DNA of 64,000 nt from Styela clava (lineage: Eukaryota > Chordata > Ascidiacea > Stolidobranchia > Styelidae). The notes under the pieces are model-generated. The model was not told the DNA's origin. It searched no databases and worked only from the letters and a program-made list of their open reading frames with translations. The DNA lies in the NCBI RefSeq assembly GCF_964204865.1, contig NC_135251.1, positions 30,170,943-30,234,942 on the forward strand, given 5' to 3'. The position numbers were made by a program, and so were the translations under genes. This document shows, in pieces, positions 41,381 through 53,400 of this stretch (within the stretch, counting starts at the first letter, position 1; every line of letters starts with the position of its first letter).

Positions 41381-44207
41381 ATCGTAATGTAACCAATAGG
41401 CCCCACTTTTGCTTTTGAAATGGAGTGACTTCGTTTTATATATATTATTGATCTGATGACAACAGAGTGAGCGGAACCGGAATACCTCAAAAATACTAAC
41501 CTTGTACCCCCAAACATAAGAGTAGTGAGAAGTATTGGCATACAGTGTGTCAGCATAAATAGCTCATAAACATGCTCAATCACTTGAAAAGATTACTCAA
41601 TTGGTTATTTAACTGAGTTCAATGGGTCGCGTCTGAGCTTAGTATAGCCGCTCTATATAATATTTAATTAACAGATTTCCAAAAAAATCTCAATGATTTC
41701 AAAAATACAGTAAAATGAAAGAGAAATGCTTAAATATCGCGATGCCATCCAATAGTCCAAAAATAATCGTACAAGAAGTCGTATAGCCTACATGATGTCG
41801 TATGAAAGTGCTTATATGAATTCAAATGTTTTTTTTTTCTTCTTTCTCCAGTATTTGCTCAAACTTTTATTGCAATTTAGCCTGCTAAATTTTTTTTCTT
41901 ACGTACGATTTTAAATACCATTTTTTATGTCATTTATTAGAAGAGCACTTTTAATCGGCCAGTAACTCCCAGGTAGATCACCAAAAAGGCCTTTAAATAG
42001 GTTGAGAATCGCTGTGCTAGAGTTTTTCCCCCTCTTTTGCTGGCATATTCCACTACAAATAGCATTGCGATCTATGTACAGCGAAGCTGATACAGAATAA
42101 GTTTAATCTACAAGGAGTTGACATGTGGTAGATTTTTTGATTTCCTTCCATTAGGAATTAACGGACTATTAAATAATAGACCACAGATAATCAAAACGGA
42201 CGGAAGATTGTGGTTTTTCTATTCTGGTGTATTTATTATACCCATTCGGTCAGCTTACAATTTCATATGCCTCAATACTGCAAAGTTTTGTACTGAAAGT
42301 TTCTGCTTCAACAACAGGAATAGCTTGAGCAGGTGAATAACAACAATTTGGAAAAACAATTTGATTCATACATCGTGTCCAACAAAGGAGCAATTCTTTA
42401 CCATATAGACTCAAAGATTATTGTCCACTTACAAAAAGTATTTTTGCTACAACAACAAAAATTTCAAAACGATCAATAGGTTATTTCCACGCCCGTTTAT
42501 AATTATAAGCAGACGTGTTTTTTAATTGCGCTCGAACTCCCATATTGCAAAGCATATTGAATATAATTTCGTTGTTTAAGTGCTGCAATTTGTTGCATAA
42601 AATGTGTTAAAAATTTATATTTTTTGCTCTGAAATCTCCTTCACTTATACATTTACACAACATATACAATTTACCAATTTTGGGGGCGTCGCAAAATGAC
42701 TGTGAAATAGGAACACAGCGAAATAAATCGTGTTAAAACTCCCACGTACGTTAGTGCTAATTACAAGCGGATTATATTGCATGCGATGTATATTTCAGAA
42801 GATGAACGTATTGCCAATCTTCTCTAATTGGAAATGGGGTAAGCATGATAAATCTTCCTTACGTAGTTCTATTCCTCGTCCTATCACGAACGAACATAAT
42901 TCATTATTAAATTTTAAATACACTTCTCGTAAGAAGAACAAATGTAATTATTCAAAATCTTCCTGAGCGATCGATATGTTCCCCTGACGATTGAACGACC
43001 GAGTTCTTCGTCGGTCGATAATAATCCATTACGTTGGGAAATAGCGAGCGACGTAGTCTTTATTGATCAGCATGTTGACTGGAGTCTGAATGCGGCAAGA
43101 ATTTTCATATTGAATATTATATTGCCTTCCCGGGAATGATTGAATATTGTAATAGGCAGTTGAGTGTACACAACTTAGTTGATAGGTGGTTTGGCGGGCT
43201 AGTAGTCATCAGTTAGTTAGACTGCAATAGTTTTGTTTCAAGTAATTAACAGACGAATTATACACGAATTCGTCTATCGATTGGCAGTACACGAATTGTA
43301 CTATTGCCCCCATAATATTCATCCTGTCAAATGACAAGTAAATGAACCTCACCAAATCTCCTACTCTTAATGATACGCAAGATTTGTACTGGACTTTTGA
43401 GACTTTAGGAAATGTTCTGTGGTTTTTAATTCTTTGTTAATCATTATGCATAATCATAATGAATCAGTAGAGGTAGCAGCAGCATAGGTGTTTTTAATTT
43501 GTGATTGTACAAAGTATTTGGGGTTGAGAGCTTATCTATATATAGATATTTTCGATTGATTGATTTGCATGCATTTTAAGAATTTCTTTTACTTTCCGGC
43601 TCCATTGAGATTATTCAAATTTGACCCTGATTCCGGAACGACGCGATTTATACACAATAGTGGAGTGTAGTAGTTTGGGTAAATAATCAGCAGTTGATAA
43701 GACTAGCATTTTGTATTTGAAGGTCAAAAATCTTCCCTATGATTTTGATTGTAATCGCTGATATGAGCATGAGTATAATAACAAATTATTCCGCCAAACG
43801 AAAATATATATATTGAAGTTCTCTACTTAATTGTGATTAATTAGACGCGAGTCTAAGAACAGTGTTTCACAAAACAAGAAATCAGCTCAAATTAGCAAAG
43901 GTCATGACAATGATTTTTGTTACGAAATGATATTTTGCAAGGTTTGACTACTCTTCAATTACATAGTAATACGCTTATGAAATGATTCTTGAGCGTGATC
44001 TGTCGTTAAAATCTTCTGTTGCGACGAGACGAACTTTACCTAACAACAATTATACAATTTTACAACAACAATTCCGTTCAAACCTGTTGATATTCCCATT
44101 AATTCATTCGTATTCGCAAACCATTCATTTGTATTCTTCCATAAAGTGTTATTCAGTGTATTTATTAACTATTTACCAAGATTCAGTTTTGACAAAAAAC
44201 TACTACA
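41381..44207. other. Region upstream of the Kir channel gene
   Basis: No gene is supported here. The part from 42960 to 43320 is GC-richer than its surroundings and carries three small perfect hairpins (see repeats). It could contain the Kir promoter or an upstream non-coding exon, since the predicted start codon is at 44208. Otherwise the sequence is AT-rich with only short frames. Confidence 0.4.
42996..43302. repeat. Three small perfect hairpins upstream of the Kir gene
   Basis: Exact inverted arms are CGACCGA/TCGGTCG (42996-43002 and 43011-43017), AGACGAATT/AATTCGTCT (43251-43259 and 43267-43275) and AGTACA/TGTACT (43286-43291 and 43297-43302). The second and third share the core ACACGAATT. 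They could be binding sites for dimeric factors, RNA stem-loops or chance. Confidence 0.5.
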
Positions 44208-47200
44208 ATGTCAATGAGTCGAAGAGCTTCCACTGTTGGCGGAGGAGTCCAGATGTCAGCCAAACTGGCTGCCCTTCGTGGAGAATCTGTGGAAGGATCT
44301 TCCATGATAGACTCACAAATGGGTGGAATGTGTAATGTTAACCAGGATACAACCAAAGCAAAAAGTAAAACAAAACAACCCGACAGATTCATGACTAAGA
44401 CTGGACATTGCAATATTAGAAGAGTAAGTTGAAGTACATGTGTTACTTGAGGTATTATACATCTAAATCTTTGTTAATTAATTGAATTAAGTGCGGCATT
44501 TCATTTTTCACGGACAGGTAAAATAGATATTGAGAACTCAGGTAGGTAACCTTGATTATAATTGCATTTTCCAATTTCCTTAGCTTTAGAATTTTATTTC
44601 ATTATCTCCGAGAATCTGTAAAAAAGAATAGGAATTTATTTAAAAAACTATTCAGAAAATCAGCATATAAGAATATAAATAATGTATTTTTTAGTCTGCT
44701 ATTCAAATGGGAAGAATGTATGTCACGGATATATTCACAACTTTGATTGATTTGAGATGGAAATACAATATTATCATATTTGTTCTCGTTTATACTGCTG
44801 GATGGTCGTTGTTCGGATTTTTTTGGTGGTTTGTAGCATTTATCAGGTAAGCCAGGAATAAAGATTTTCATCAGCTTTTTTTTTCATTAAACTCTCAAGA
44901 GAATTTGGATTTGGCTATATCGACTGCACCAAACAATCAGCACCTTTTAGTACCAGCCTACATACAAATTGGATCAAGTCGATTGATTTTTTCTCAGGGA
45001 TGATGAGTAAAATGCTCAAAATTGGTATAACTATAGACCTTCGCACTCAAGAGCAAAAATCAAATTTTTATTCAATTTTATATTTCCACGTTTTTGAATC
45101 TCTCTTACAGGTATGAGGTGATAATAAATTCATGTGCTCTAATCGAAATCGCTATATTTTCAAAAAGGACAACAATTATGGTACCAGTTGAAAAATTGCC
45201 TTTTCCCCATGCACTCTTCTCGACGTCGATTGGAAATTCTTTTCTGATTAATATTTTTGATTTTTAGGGGAGATGTGACTGCTCACGCCATGAATGATAC
45301 TGATCACAACCCATGTGTTGAAAAGGTTTATTCGTATGCTACAGCTTTCTTGTTTTTTATTGAGACCGAAACAACCATTGGATACGGCAAGCGAGCAATC
45401 ACTGATCAATGTCCGGAAGCCATACTTTTATTTGTTATACAGGTAGGCTGAGATGTTAAGTCTGACATGTGGGTCTGTGTTATGGGCAGCTTTAACGCGT
45501 CTTAGAATCTGTTCAAAGCGTCGCCTGTTTCGATGACAACAAAGCAAACGAAGTATGCCGTTGAGAAAATAGCAGTAAAATTGATCGAAATACCCCTGTT
45601 AGATGAATCACAAAATTCTCTTATTATCATTTTTAATAATTGTCGATTTATGTCGAAAATTGACAATTTACAATTCGATCGTTGTATTCAGTATTAGGTG
45701 CAGTTTATTCTTCCAAAATCGTAAATGCATAATCAGTTAGTTTATTTTGAGTTGAGCATGCCTCCATTAATCCACAAATCTTGGAATGAAATACTGCACT
45801 GAAATAAAACTGGTTCAATCACACGAACCAGACACACGTTTACTAAATTAGCCAATAATTGCAATCATATTCTGGGTGTCATATTTTCAATATTTAGTCT
45901 CTACTTGTATTTCATTAAAGCTACAATTCCATGGTTAGTTGCAGAAACTTGCATCTCAGGCACGTGATTCGGAACTCGTTTAAAATCGTACCTTAGGCTA
46001 CATATTTTGGTTTTTCGTTTGATTATAGCTAAACACACTTATCATTCAAATTTCAGGCTCTAATCGGAAGCATCGTGGATGCATTTATGGTTGGTTGCAT
46101 ATTCATCAAGTTATCTCAACCGAAAAATCGAGCAGAAACCTTGGTTTTTAGTGATCAATGTGTCCTGACTCTCCGAGATGGAAAGTATTGTCTGATGTTC
46201 AGGTTAGGAAAACTTGATGAAATTTTTTTTTCAACAATATTTATTCATAATTGCGCCCAACAGATTAAAATGTTTCGTTTTCAATGAGGATCGAGGCACA
46301 TTTAAAATTTGGTACTCCCGTAGTATGTGAACTAAGATGGCGAACACCGTAACGTAGTATATGTACCAGGTTGGGGTTAGGCAATAAATACAGGTACAAA
46401 TATACGATAGGCACTTGGCTAGTCCCCGAACTTGTAATAGAACTAAAATTGGAATAAAATTATGGTCTAACCCTAACCTGGTACACATACTACGTTCCGG
46501 TGTCCGCTATCTTGGTTCGCATACTACAGGACTACCTAAAATTGTTCTAGAACAGTGGTTCTCAAACATTTTAACCATTTAATCCAACTTAAAAATAACT
46601 AGCTAACAATAAGCTACAAATAACAGATAGTAAGGCGCGAAAGTATGTTTTATTCAAAAAACACGTTGAAAATACCTCTACATAGTAAATAAATCTATAA
46701 AATAAAGAAATGTAAATATTCGAAATAAGGCGGGCAAGAGCAAATCTAACAAATATTTTTACTTTTAGCTTTACGTCCCCTCAAAAAATTTTTCTACGCT
46801 CCATTATGGGGTGCGCACCACCGTTTGAGAACTACTGTTTCACAAAAATGGATGCAATGGCTATGGCTCACCGGTACCTTGAAATTAAATTTGCGGTTTT
46901 TACGTGAGAGTCGTTCTGAAAAGCACTGTATGCACAATAACGAATCATCGATTCGTCGCTATCATAATTGCGTCAACGGTCGGCTTCATTTTTGCCATAA
47001 ATGCATATTTGGAATTTTTGTACTGGCCCGAGAGTTTTATCCATTTTTATTTTAGAGTTGCAAATCTTCGAAATTCCCTTCTTATCCAGTGTAAAATTCG
47101 AGCAAAATTGGTGAAATCAACAAGAACTCTCGAAGGTGAATTCATTGGATTACATCAGGATGACATTAACGTCGGCTTTGATACAGGTATTGGTATTCAG

Positions 47201-50200
47201 CTTATTCTTATATAACTGTACACTCTGGCATAAAAATCGAAATGGAAAATATTCAACACCAACGCTTATTTCATTGCGCTACGGAAGAATATCTTTTGCG
47301 TTTAAGTGTTCTTAATACTCAATGGAGGCGATATTTTCTAGCATTTATGGGAGTTTTCTGCAGCTAACCCCACATTCTTACACAAATTTATTGTTTAACC
47401 AGGAAAATGTATAAATTGTTTCCGCTGTTAGTTTTTAAAATATTTTAAACTCGTGAGTTAATATGTCAGCCCCAGTATTCAACACGCCATCATAGCGGAA
47501 CGCATCTTCTATATTTATTTATTTAAATAAGTATTCTTAGAATAAGTATCCTTAAGCAAACAAGAAATCTCCAACAACAGCGAAGTGAACATAATTGGAA
47601 TTTCATTATTTGTGGATGGCGGAATTATACAGATTCCATATAATGTACAATATTTTAATACCTCGTTCTTGGAATGTTCATAAATAATAGATGACATTTC
47701 CAGAATTAGGCCATGCGCAAAAATTCATCAATTCGCCGTCACCTGAAGCACGGACATTGCTTACTCGCTAGTCGTAACCATATATTGCTCGACAGTGTGA
47801 TTGAAGTATTGAACCGGCTGTATATGTTGGAACTATTTATTGAGTCGGATGTTGGACTCGCAGCATTTATCCAAACAAATGCAAATGAGCTAGAATCCAT
47901 CTATCGACTTCTGTTTTTGTCTTATTCAAAAGCAAAACATTACAATAACAATTACAATAACACTTACAATTAAATGAATTAATGAATATATATCTACAAA
48001 TTAAATCTCGGAAGTTTCAGCTTAAAAAGTGTTGGATTTGCTGGTTTAGTGCCACACACTTATGAAGTTTGGAACTCAAACATAAACTTAAAGCCCTATA
48101 TTCCATTCATTCATTTTTCTGAAAGCAAGGTCAAAATCACTCAACTACAAAATAAAATGATTATTCACATGATTGCTGCTACTCGGATAACACGAATTAG
48201 ATACAGACATCCAAGTATTTGGGGTTCGGCATATTGACATGTTGGCGTAATTAGTTTAAGAGAGCTATTTTAATACATGGACCATTTACCAATCTTTTTA
48301 TTTATAATATTTTTCATTGTTTAGTAGTAGCGTTAATTTTAAAGACCTAAAGAAATACGTTATATGAGGTTGTGGATATGCGCATTATTCACATGGCAAA
48401 CGTTTTAAAGATTTACCTCGTGCTTATTCAGTATGTGGGCCATGGGATTTTCTTTATTCCTGTGTAGCCATTTCACCGTTTTACAGTGGGTGGCAGTGAT
48501 GAGCTATCTGAATTTCTTCTTTCTTGTGTAGATCTACTGAAACACTAACTGCTACACTGAAGATAACATTTATTATCTAACCCTCAATTTTAAACGGATT
48601 TGACAAATTCGCGGGTCCGTTCAAGTTCGTGCTGTTGAGTTATTGGGCGAATAACACCAACGCTCAGCCTATATTGCCGGTTGGGCTTGCAATTGTGCGC
48701 TGAAAAAAAAGTTTAAAACTCAATAATGGAAAACAAGTAAAAATTTACTATAATGAACACGACAATGTTAATGATGAAGTTGGAGTTTCTTTTGGATATC
48801 TCTTACCTTTCATTCTTATTTTCAGACAACTTTTTCGCTTGCAGATATGTTTTTAATGTTTTGTGATCATTAGCAGTACTAATCCGTAACAATAATGAAG
48901 ATAAATCTTGACCTCTTGACTTATTATTTCATAATGCAGGAGCTGACAATCTATTTCTGGTGACACCACTCATTATATGTCACGAGATTGACTATCGAAG
49001 TCCGTTTTACAACATGAACGCAGAAGCTCTTGTGAACGACAAATTCGAGATTATTGTTATATTGGAGGGGATGATTGAGAGCACAGGTCACTAAAGTCAA
49101 TATTAATAATTCTTTTTCTTGTATATCTTTTATCTTGTCAAATTACGGACTAATTAGGAGTTTCATGATCATTTGTGTCATATTTGTTTTATAATTTTGT
49201 TCAAATTATATTTTTGTCTTGAACTTAACCAAAATGCAATACACTTATAGAAGGAATATTGCCCTGAATAAAGCTAGACATATTTATACCACACATTAAT
49301 ATTTATTTTTAATCACCAATATTGCAATTTCAAGATGACATGCAGTTTTTGTTGCAAAATTGGGGGAGCGAAATATCAAACTGCGTCAGATTTTGATTTT
49401 GACACTTAGAGTAGGCAGCCTAAGCTATTATTTCTTGTTCTAATGGAAAGTGCAGAAATGTTTACATATTATGATCCGTAACTTGTTTTTCAAAGCTATC
49501 AGATAAAATGATCTAAGTTTTCATTACAACGGAAGGAACTTTTGAAGACTGAGTAATCGAAAGACGTGAATTGACGATTGTTTATTCTTGTGATGTGTAA
49601 TTGATACATTTTTTCTTGATATTTCAGGAATGATTTGCCAGGCTAGAACTTCATACCTGAACACGGAAGTACTTTGGGGTCACCGGTTTATGCCCGTTCT
49701 ATTCCACGCTCGTGATCATTTCAGTGTAGATCATTCGGAGTTTCACACAACATTTGAGGTTAGTGAACAAAATAAGCTATAGGTACCTGGCATAAAGATG
49801 GCTTATCTTTGAATAAAAAAAAGTATCAATTGTTATATTGTGTTCAGATATTTCAAAGTATTTGGGGTACTTGATATCTGATTTGATACGATAAATGTAG
49901 CAAATGTTGTTCATTTCAGTGCGAATAATATCGTCTAGCAAATTTAGTCATCAATTTTCGGGATATATTTGAAATTTGCAAAACGCATCATTTTAAAACA
50001 TTTCAATTTGCCGCTAACACAGATACATAAATTTGCGAGACAGCGTCAATACTAACTTTCATGTATAATACAATTTCCTCTCCGTCAATTGTCTCACCAA
50101 ATTATAACTATTGATTCACTGTAATCACGCCTACTCTTTCGACCTATTATTTTTATCTTGGAAATTTCATCCGAAAATTGGATATGTGGCACTCAGTCAG

Positions 50201-50475
50201 CATTCATGAAATTCAATTCTTTCGAACTTCAAAAATATTATTAGAATATACATTCAATGAACATATATTTATACGATAAAATCAAACATAATCCTAAAAT
50301 CCAGAATTAGATCGAATTTACACGGAAAAGTTAAACACATTTATCAGTAAAAAACTTATTGTCATTTTTCTAGGTTCCAATGTCAAAATTGAGTATGAAG
50401 AAATACCAGGAATCACATTCGAACGGAAATTCGAACAAGAATTCAAAAGCATTGTATTCGACCGGATCAGCATGA
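44208..50475 (+). CDS. Inward-rectifier K+ channel, Kir3/GIRK-like (8 exons)
   Basis: A Kir channel of 399 residues, a plasma-membrane K+ channel with two membrane helices per subunit and a large cytoplasmic domain. Exons are 44208-44423, 44695-44846, 45268-45442, 46057-46202, 47056-47186, 48940-49086, 49628-49758 and 50374-50475, all GT/AG and in frame. M1 lies at about 95-120. The filter TIGYG is at 159-163, and the extracellular Cys pair 139/171 has the family spacing. The rectification Asp189 lies in GSIVDAF of M2. The cytoplasmic part has [52 protein letters not shown] and [12 protein letters not shown]. Closest overall to vertebrate GIRK1 (KCNJ3) by eye. Asn233 occupies the CD-loop site where Na+-sensitive GIRKs have Asp. 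Lys164 directly after GYG is unusual. Intron 4 holds two MITEs. Confidence 0.94.
46311..46536. mobile_element. 226-bp MITE with about 70-bp terminal inverted repeats
   Basis: The left arm (46311-46380, starting GGTACTCCCGTAGTATGTGA) and the right arm (46467-46536) are inverted copies of each other with about 85-90% identity by eye. They share GTAGTATGTGAAC, AAGATGGCGAACACCG and GTACCAGGTTGGGGTTAG. The middle is short and non-coding. The exact ends and target duplication are uncertain because the terminal GGTAC/GTACC could be element or target. It is inserted in intron 4 of the Kir gene. Confidence 0.8.
46553..46837. mobile_element. 285-bp hAT-type MITE in Kir intron 4
   Basis: The element begins CAGTGGTTCTCAAAC and ends GTTTGAGAACTACTG, a 15-base terminal inverted repeat with one mismatch, a classic hAT signature. 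Flanking octamers TTCTAGAA (46545-46552) and TTTCACAA (46838-46845) match at five of eight positions, consistent with a decayed target duplication. It has no open frame. It starts 16 bases after the neighbouring MITE. Confidence 0.8.
47713..47973 (+). CDS. Unassigned 86-residue open frame in Kir intron 5
   Basis: I cannot assign this frame. The protein would be helical and amphipathic, with regular hydrophobic spacing in [20 protein letters not shown] and [20 protein letters not shown]. The tail NNNYNNTYN is low-complexity. The helical pattern loosely recalls TFIIS N-terminal-type bundles, but no diagnostic residues are certain. It lies on the sense strand within an intron of the Kir gene and is not in frame with it. 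Most likely it is chance or a remnant of a transposed gene. Confidence 0.15.
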   Translation: MRKNSSIRRHLKHGHCLLASRNHILLDSVIEVLNRLYMLELFIESDVGLAAFIQTNANELESIYRLLFLSYSKAKHYNNNYNNTYN

Positions 50476-53400
50476 TATTTTTTTTTTCAAATTATGGATG
50501 TTCCTTTGCCTTCAGTTTTATTTGTTTGCTGTATATATATGTGTGTTTTGATTTTCAAATAATATATGTGAAAAAATATTTGTGCAGTGTATCATGGATA
50601 CCGATATTTTTAAGCGTGATTATTGTTGTCGACAGTTACAGTATAATGTAGAAGTGTTCTAAATCTAGAAAGTGCGCTACGTCAGATACAAAGCTAATTT
50701 TAACATTAGGGGTATGGTGGATATTCATGGATTCGGTTACATCTTCGAAACCCATTATGTGACTTTCGCTTTATGAAATAGGTTTATTAAAATCTATATA
50801 TGAATCCTCAAAAAATGTGGGTCACATCTGACGACGCCATTTTCCAAGAACATACACCACACATATTTGAACACACATGAGAATACCGAAACCAAAGTTA
50901 CAGTTATGTTGGCAAACACTCGGTAAAAAGAACTGAACTAAGAATACATCACTCTTCACTTGTAGGTGGAACTTATACCAATCAATACATATAATTGTCT
51001 TCTCGGGCTGCTAATTATTATTATTGATTTTCATAATTGGATGTCACTCCTTTATCGAATTGACTCATTTTGCTGGCTGATTGACTGTCCCGTGTACAAT
51101 ATATATAACGAATACCTATGGGATTATTTGGAAGAACACCGCGGTCGTTGGGCTTATTTGTTTGGATCACGTTGTAAAAATCACGAAATTTATAATATGA
51201 ATGTCAAATTTCAGAGAGAAGGCTTATTCTACGTTTAAAACTTGGTCGGCGTCGATATTTCCATTCATAAGCGTTATTTTTCATTTATGTCCATATTTTT
51301 AAATCATTAGTCATCTTCGATTTATTTATTAACTGATATCACATTCTGAAATTGAGTCTCAAAATGTCTATCTGATGCCCGTAGTGGCTAAATGGGCGAT
51401 ATTGACAAATCACTCTCAACTCTCGAGGACGCCAAGCTATTAGGCTTAATTGAGAGCTGTTTCACAAATGTGTTTCTACCCCCCAGACTGGGTGAGTTTG
51501 AGAGCTTTACATCGATTTTATTTATGATAAAACTCGTTAAAAATAAAATCAATGTCTAAGTTTTAATGACTTCATTCTTTGTCGATCTGTTGCCATTGCT
51601 AAGTTATTACACACACCAATCCGTGGTGTACGTAAATTCCCAATGGATCAGTAATTTTTGTCTCGGGGAAGATTACATTTGCATTGTTACGCCATGCGTA
51701 ATAGGGGCGCTGAAAGACAGATGATGTGGTTGATAATAATAAAAAAATCGTCGAATAAATAATTCACTTTTATATGCGTAATGGGAGTTGGTCAACAAAA
51801 GTTCTCTGACGACTCTAAAGTCTCTTCATCAAAAGCCAAGTGAATCAGATTCAATCAAAAAAAAAAAAACTAAAAAAAAATGATTCAACGCGCAAAGCTG
51901 GGTGTGATATTCACTACGACACAGTTCAAAGACGGTAAATTTTAATTTACAAATCAAAAGCCCGGAACAAAATTTTGATTGATTCAAATAGATAAAGCAT
52001 CTTATTCTGAACGTTCCGAAACCACTCGTTATCGACGGAAGTATCAAATTAGTCTAACCATGTCACATTATATATTCATCGGTTTCCTTAAAAATTATTT
52101 ACTTTCCTATATATATTGATAATCGCTTTCCACGAAGTTGTTTTGATAAAATCAGAAACCATAACGGATTCTAGATTCTTCCGAATTGCGCATTTTAGCA
52201 ACATTTCAGTTTTGAGTATTCATCGATGATAGAACCACAGATATGTTTATTTATTTCCATGCAATGACGAAATATTTTTATCTTAGAAGAAGATCTTATC
52301 TTACGACAAACACGCTAATGACGTCACTGGAGATATCGTATTTTGACCCGCGAGTCGCCAAGCGGATGGTATTAGATTATTTTGGTTGATATGTGCAATA
52401 CCTATGATTACATGGTACTTGCATATTTCTTGAGTAGTATAAAGTTAAAATTACATCTAGTGGCTTCATTCGATGCTATAGAAACACTATACAGATCTAA
52501 CTTACTCTTCATAATAAAGAGTTTGACCAAATAAGTAATATCGTTATTTTAAAACGAACACTCCACAATAAAGAAATACATAGCAATTGAAACAATATTA
52601 AGTGATCAAGACAAGATTGACGGACGCTCAAAATTTAGGCGATGCAATTGACAACCTTCTGAAGGCATTGAAGAGTCATTCACAATAACGCTTTGTTTAT
52701 TTCCTAATCAAACATAGTAATCTATGAGGTAACCAATTTGCTGTTTGCTATATATCAAAGCCAATATATATCAACATATTGGAATTGGACGTTATATGTG
52801 CTCAAAATGATCAGTTTTTCACAATTTCAATATATTTAAGAATTTTCTTTAAAATTGACTTTCATGGACGTTTCAAACCAAAATCATATTTCGGATTATT
52901 GAAAATATAACCCTGACGTTGGTATTTAGGTAATTTAAAACTGCATAATGTAATATCTTCCTTCGATTATACAGCATACATTTATTGTCACATATCTATA
53001 ATGTAATATATTCACAAATGTTAGGAAAGCTTTAGGGCACGTGCCATTAACGCATAAGACTGAGATGATTTCATTTCAGTAAAGACCAACTAATTTTGGG
53101 AACAAAATAGTCTATTTTGGGCTCCAAAACGGGCATTGTGTACAAAAATTTCGTCGGCATCCGAATTGCTAGTCTCAAGTCAACTTCTGCATACTTTTAA
53201 TCCTGCATATTCACCCTAAATTATAAAAATACCACGCACACTGAAAAATATTATCGCTATGTATAGTTGAAATTACCTCCATTTTTAAAAACGAGTCAAT
53301 TTTTTGCTATATGTAAACCTAGGTTGCCTGCACTACACATCACCTCCCATAAAGCGCATTTACTCTCCGTGACTGTTGCATATTGGTAAATGAACGAGTA

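Noticed and set aside
43982..44335. Plus-strand 117-residue frame overlapping Kir exon 1.
   Set aside because: It is out of frame with the Kir protein and has no family similarity. The overlapping frame from 44208 joins all later exons in phase.
46825..47055. Frames overlapping the end of the hAT MITE and Kir exon 5.
   Set aside because: They are shifted relative to the Kir frame and partly fall within the MITE; they are best explained as chance.
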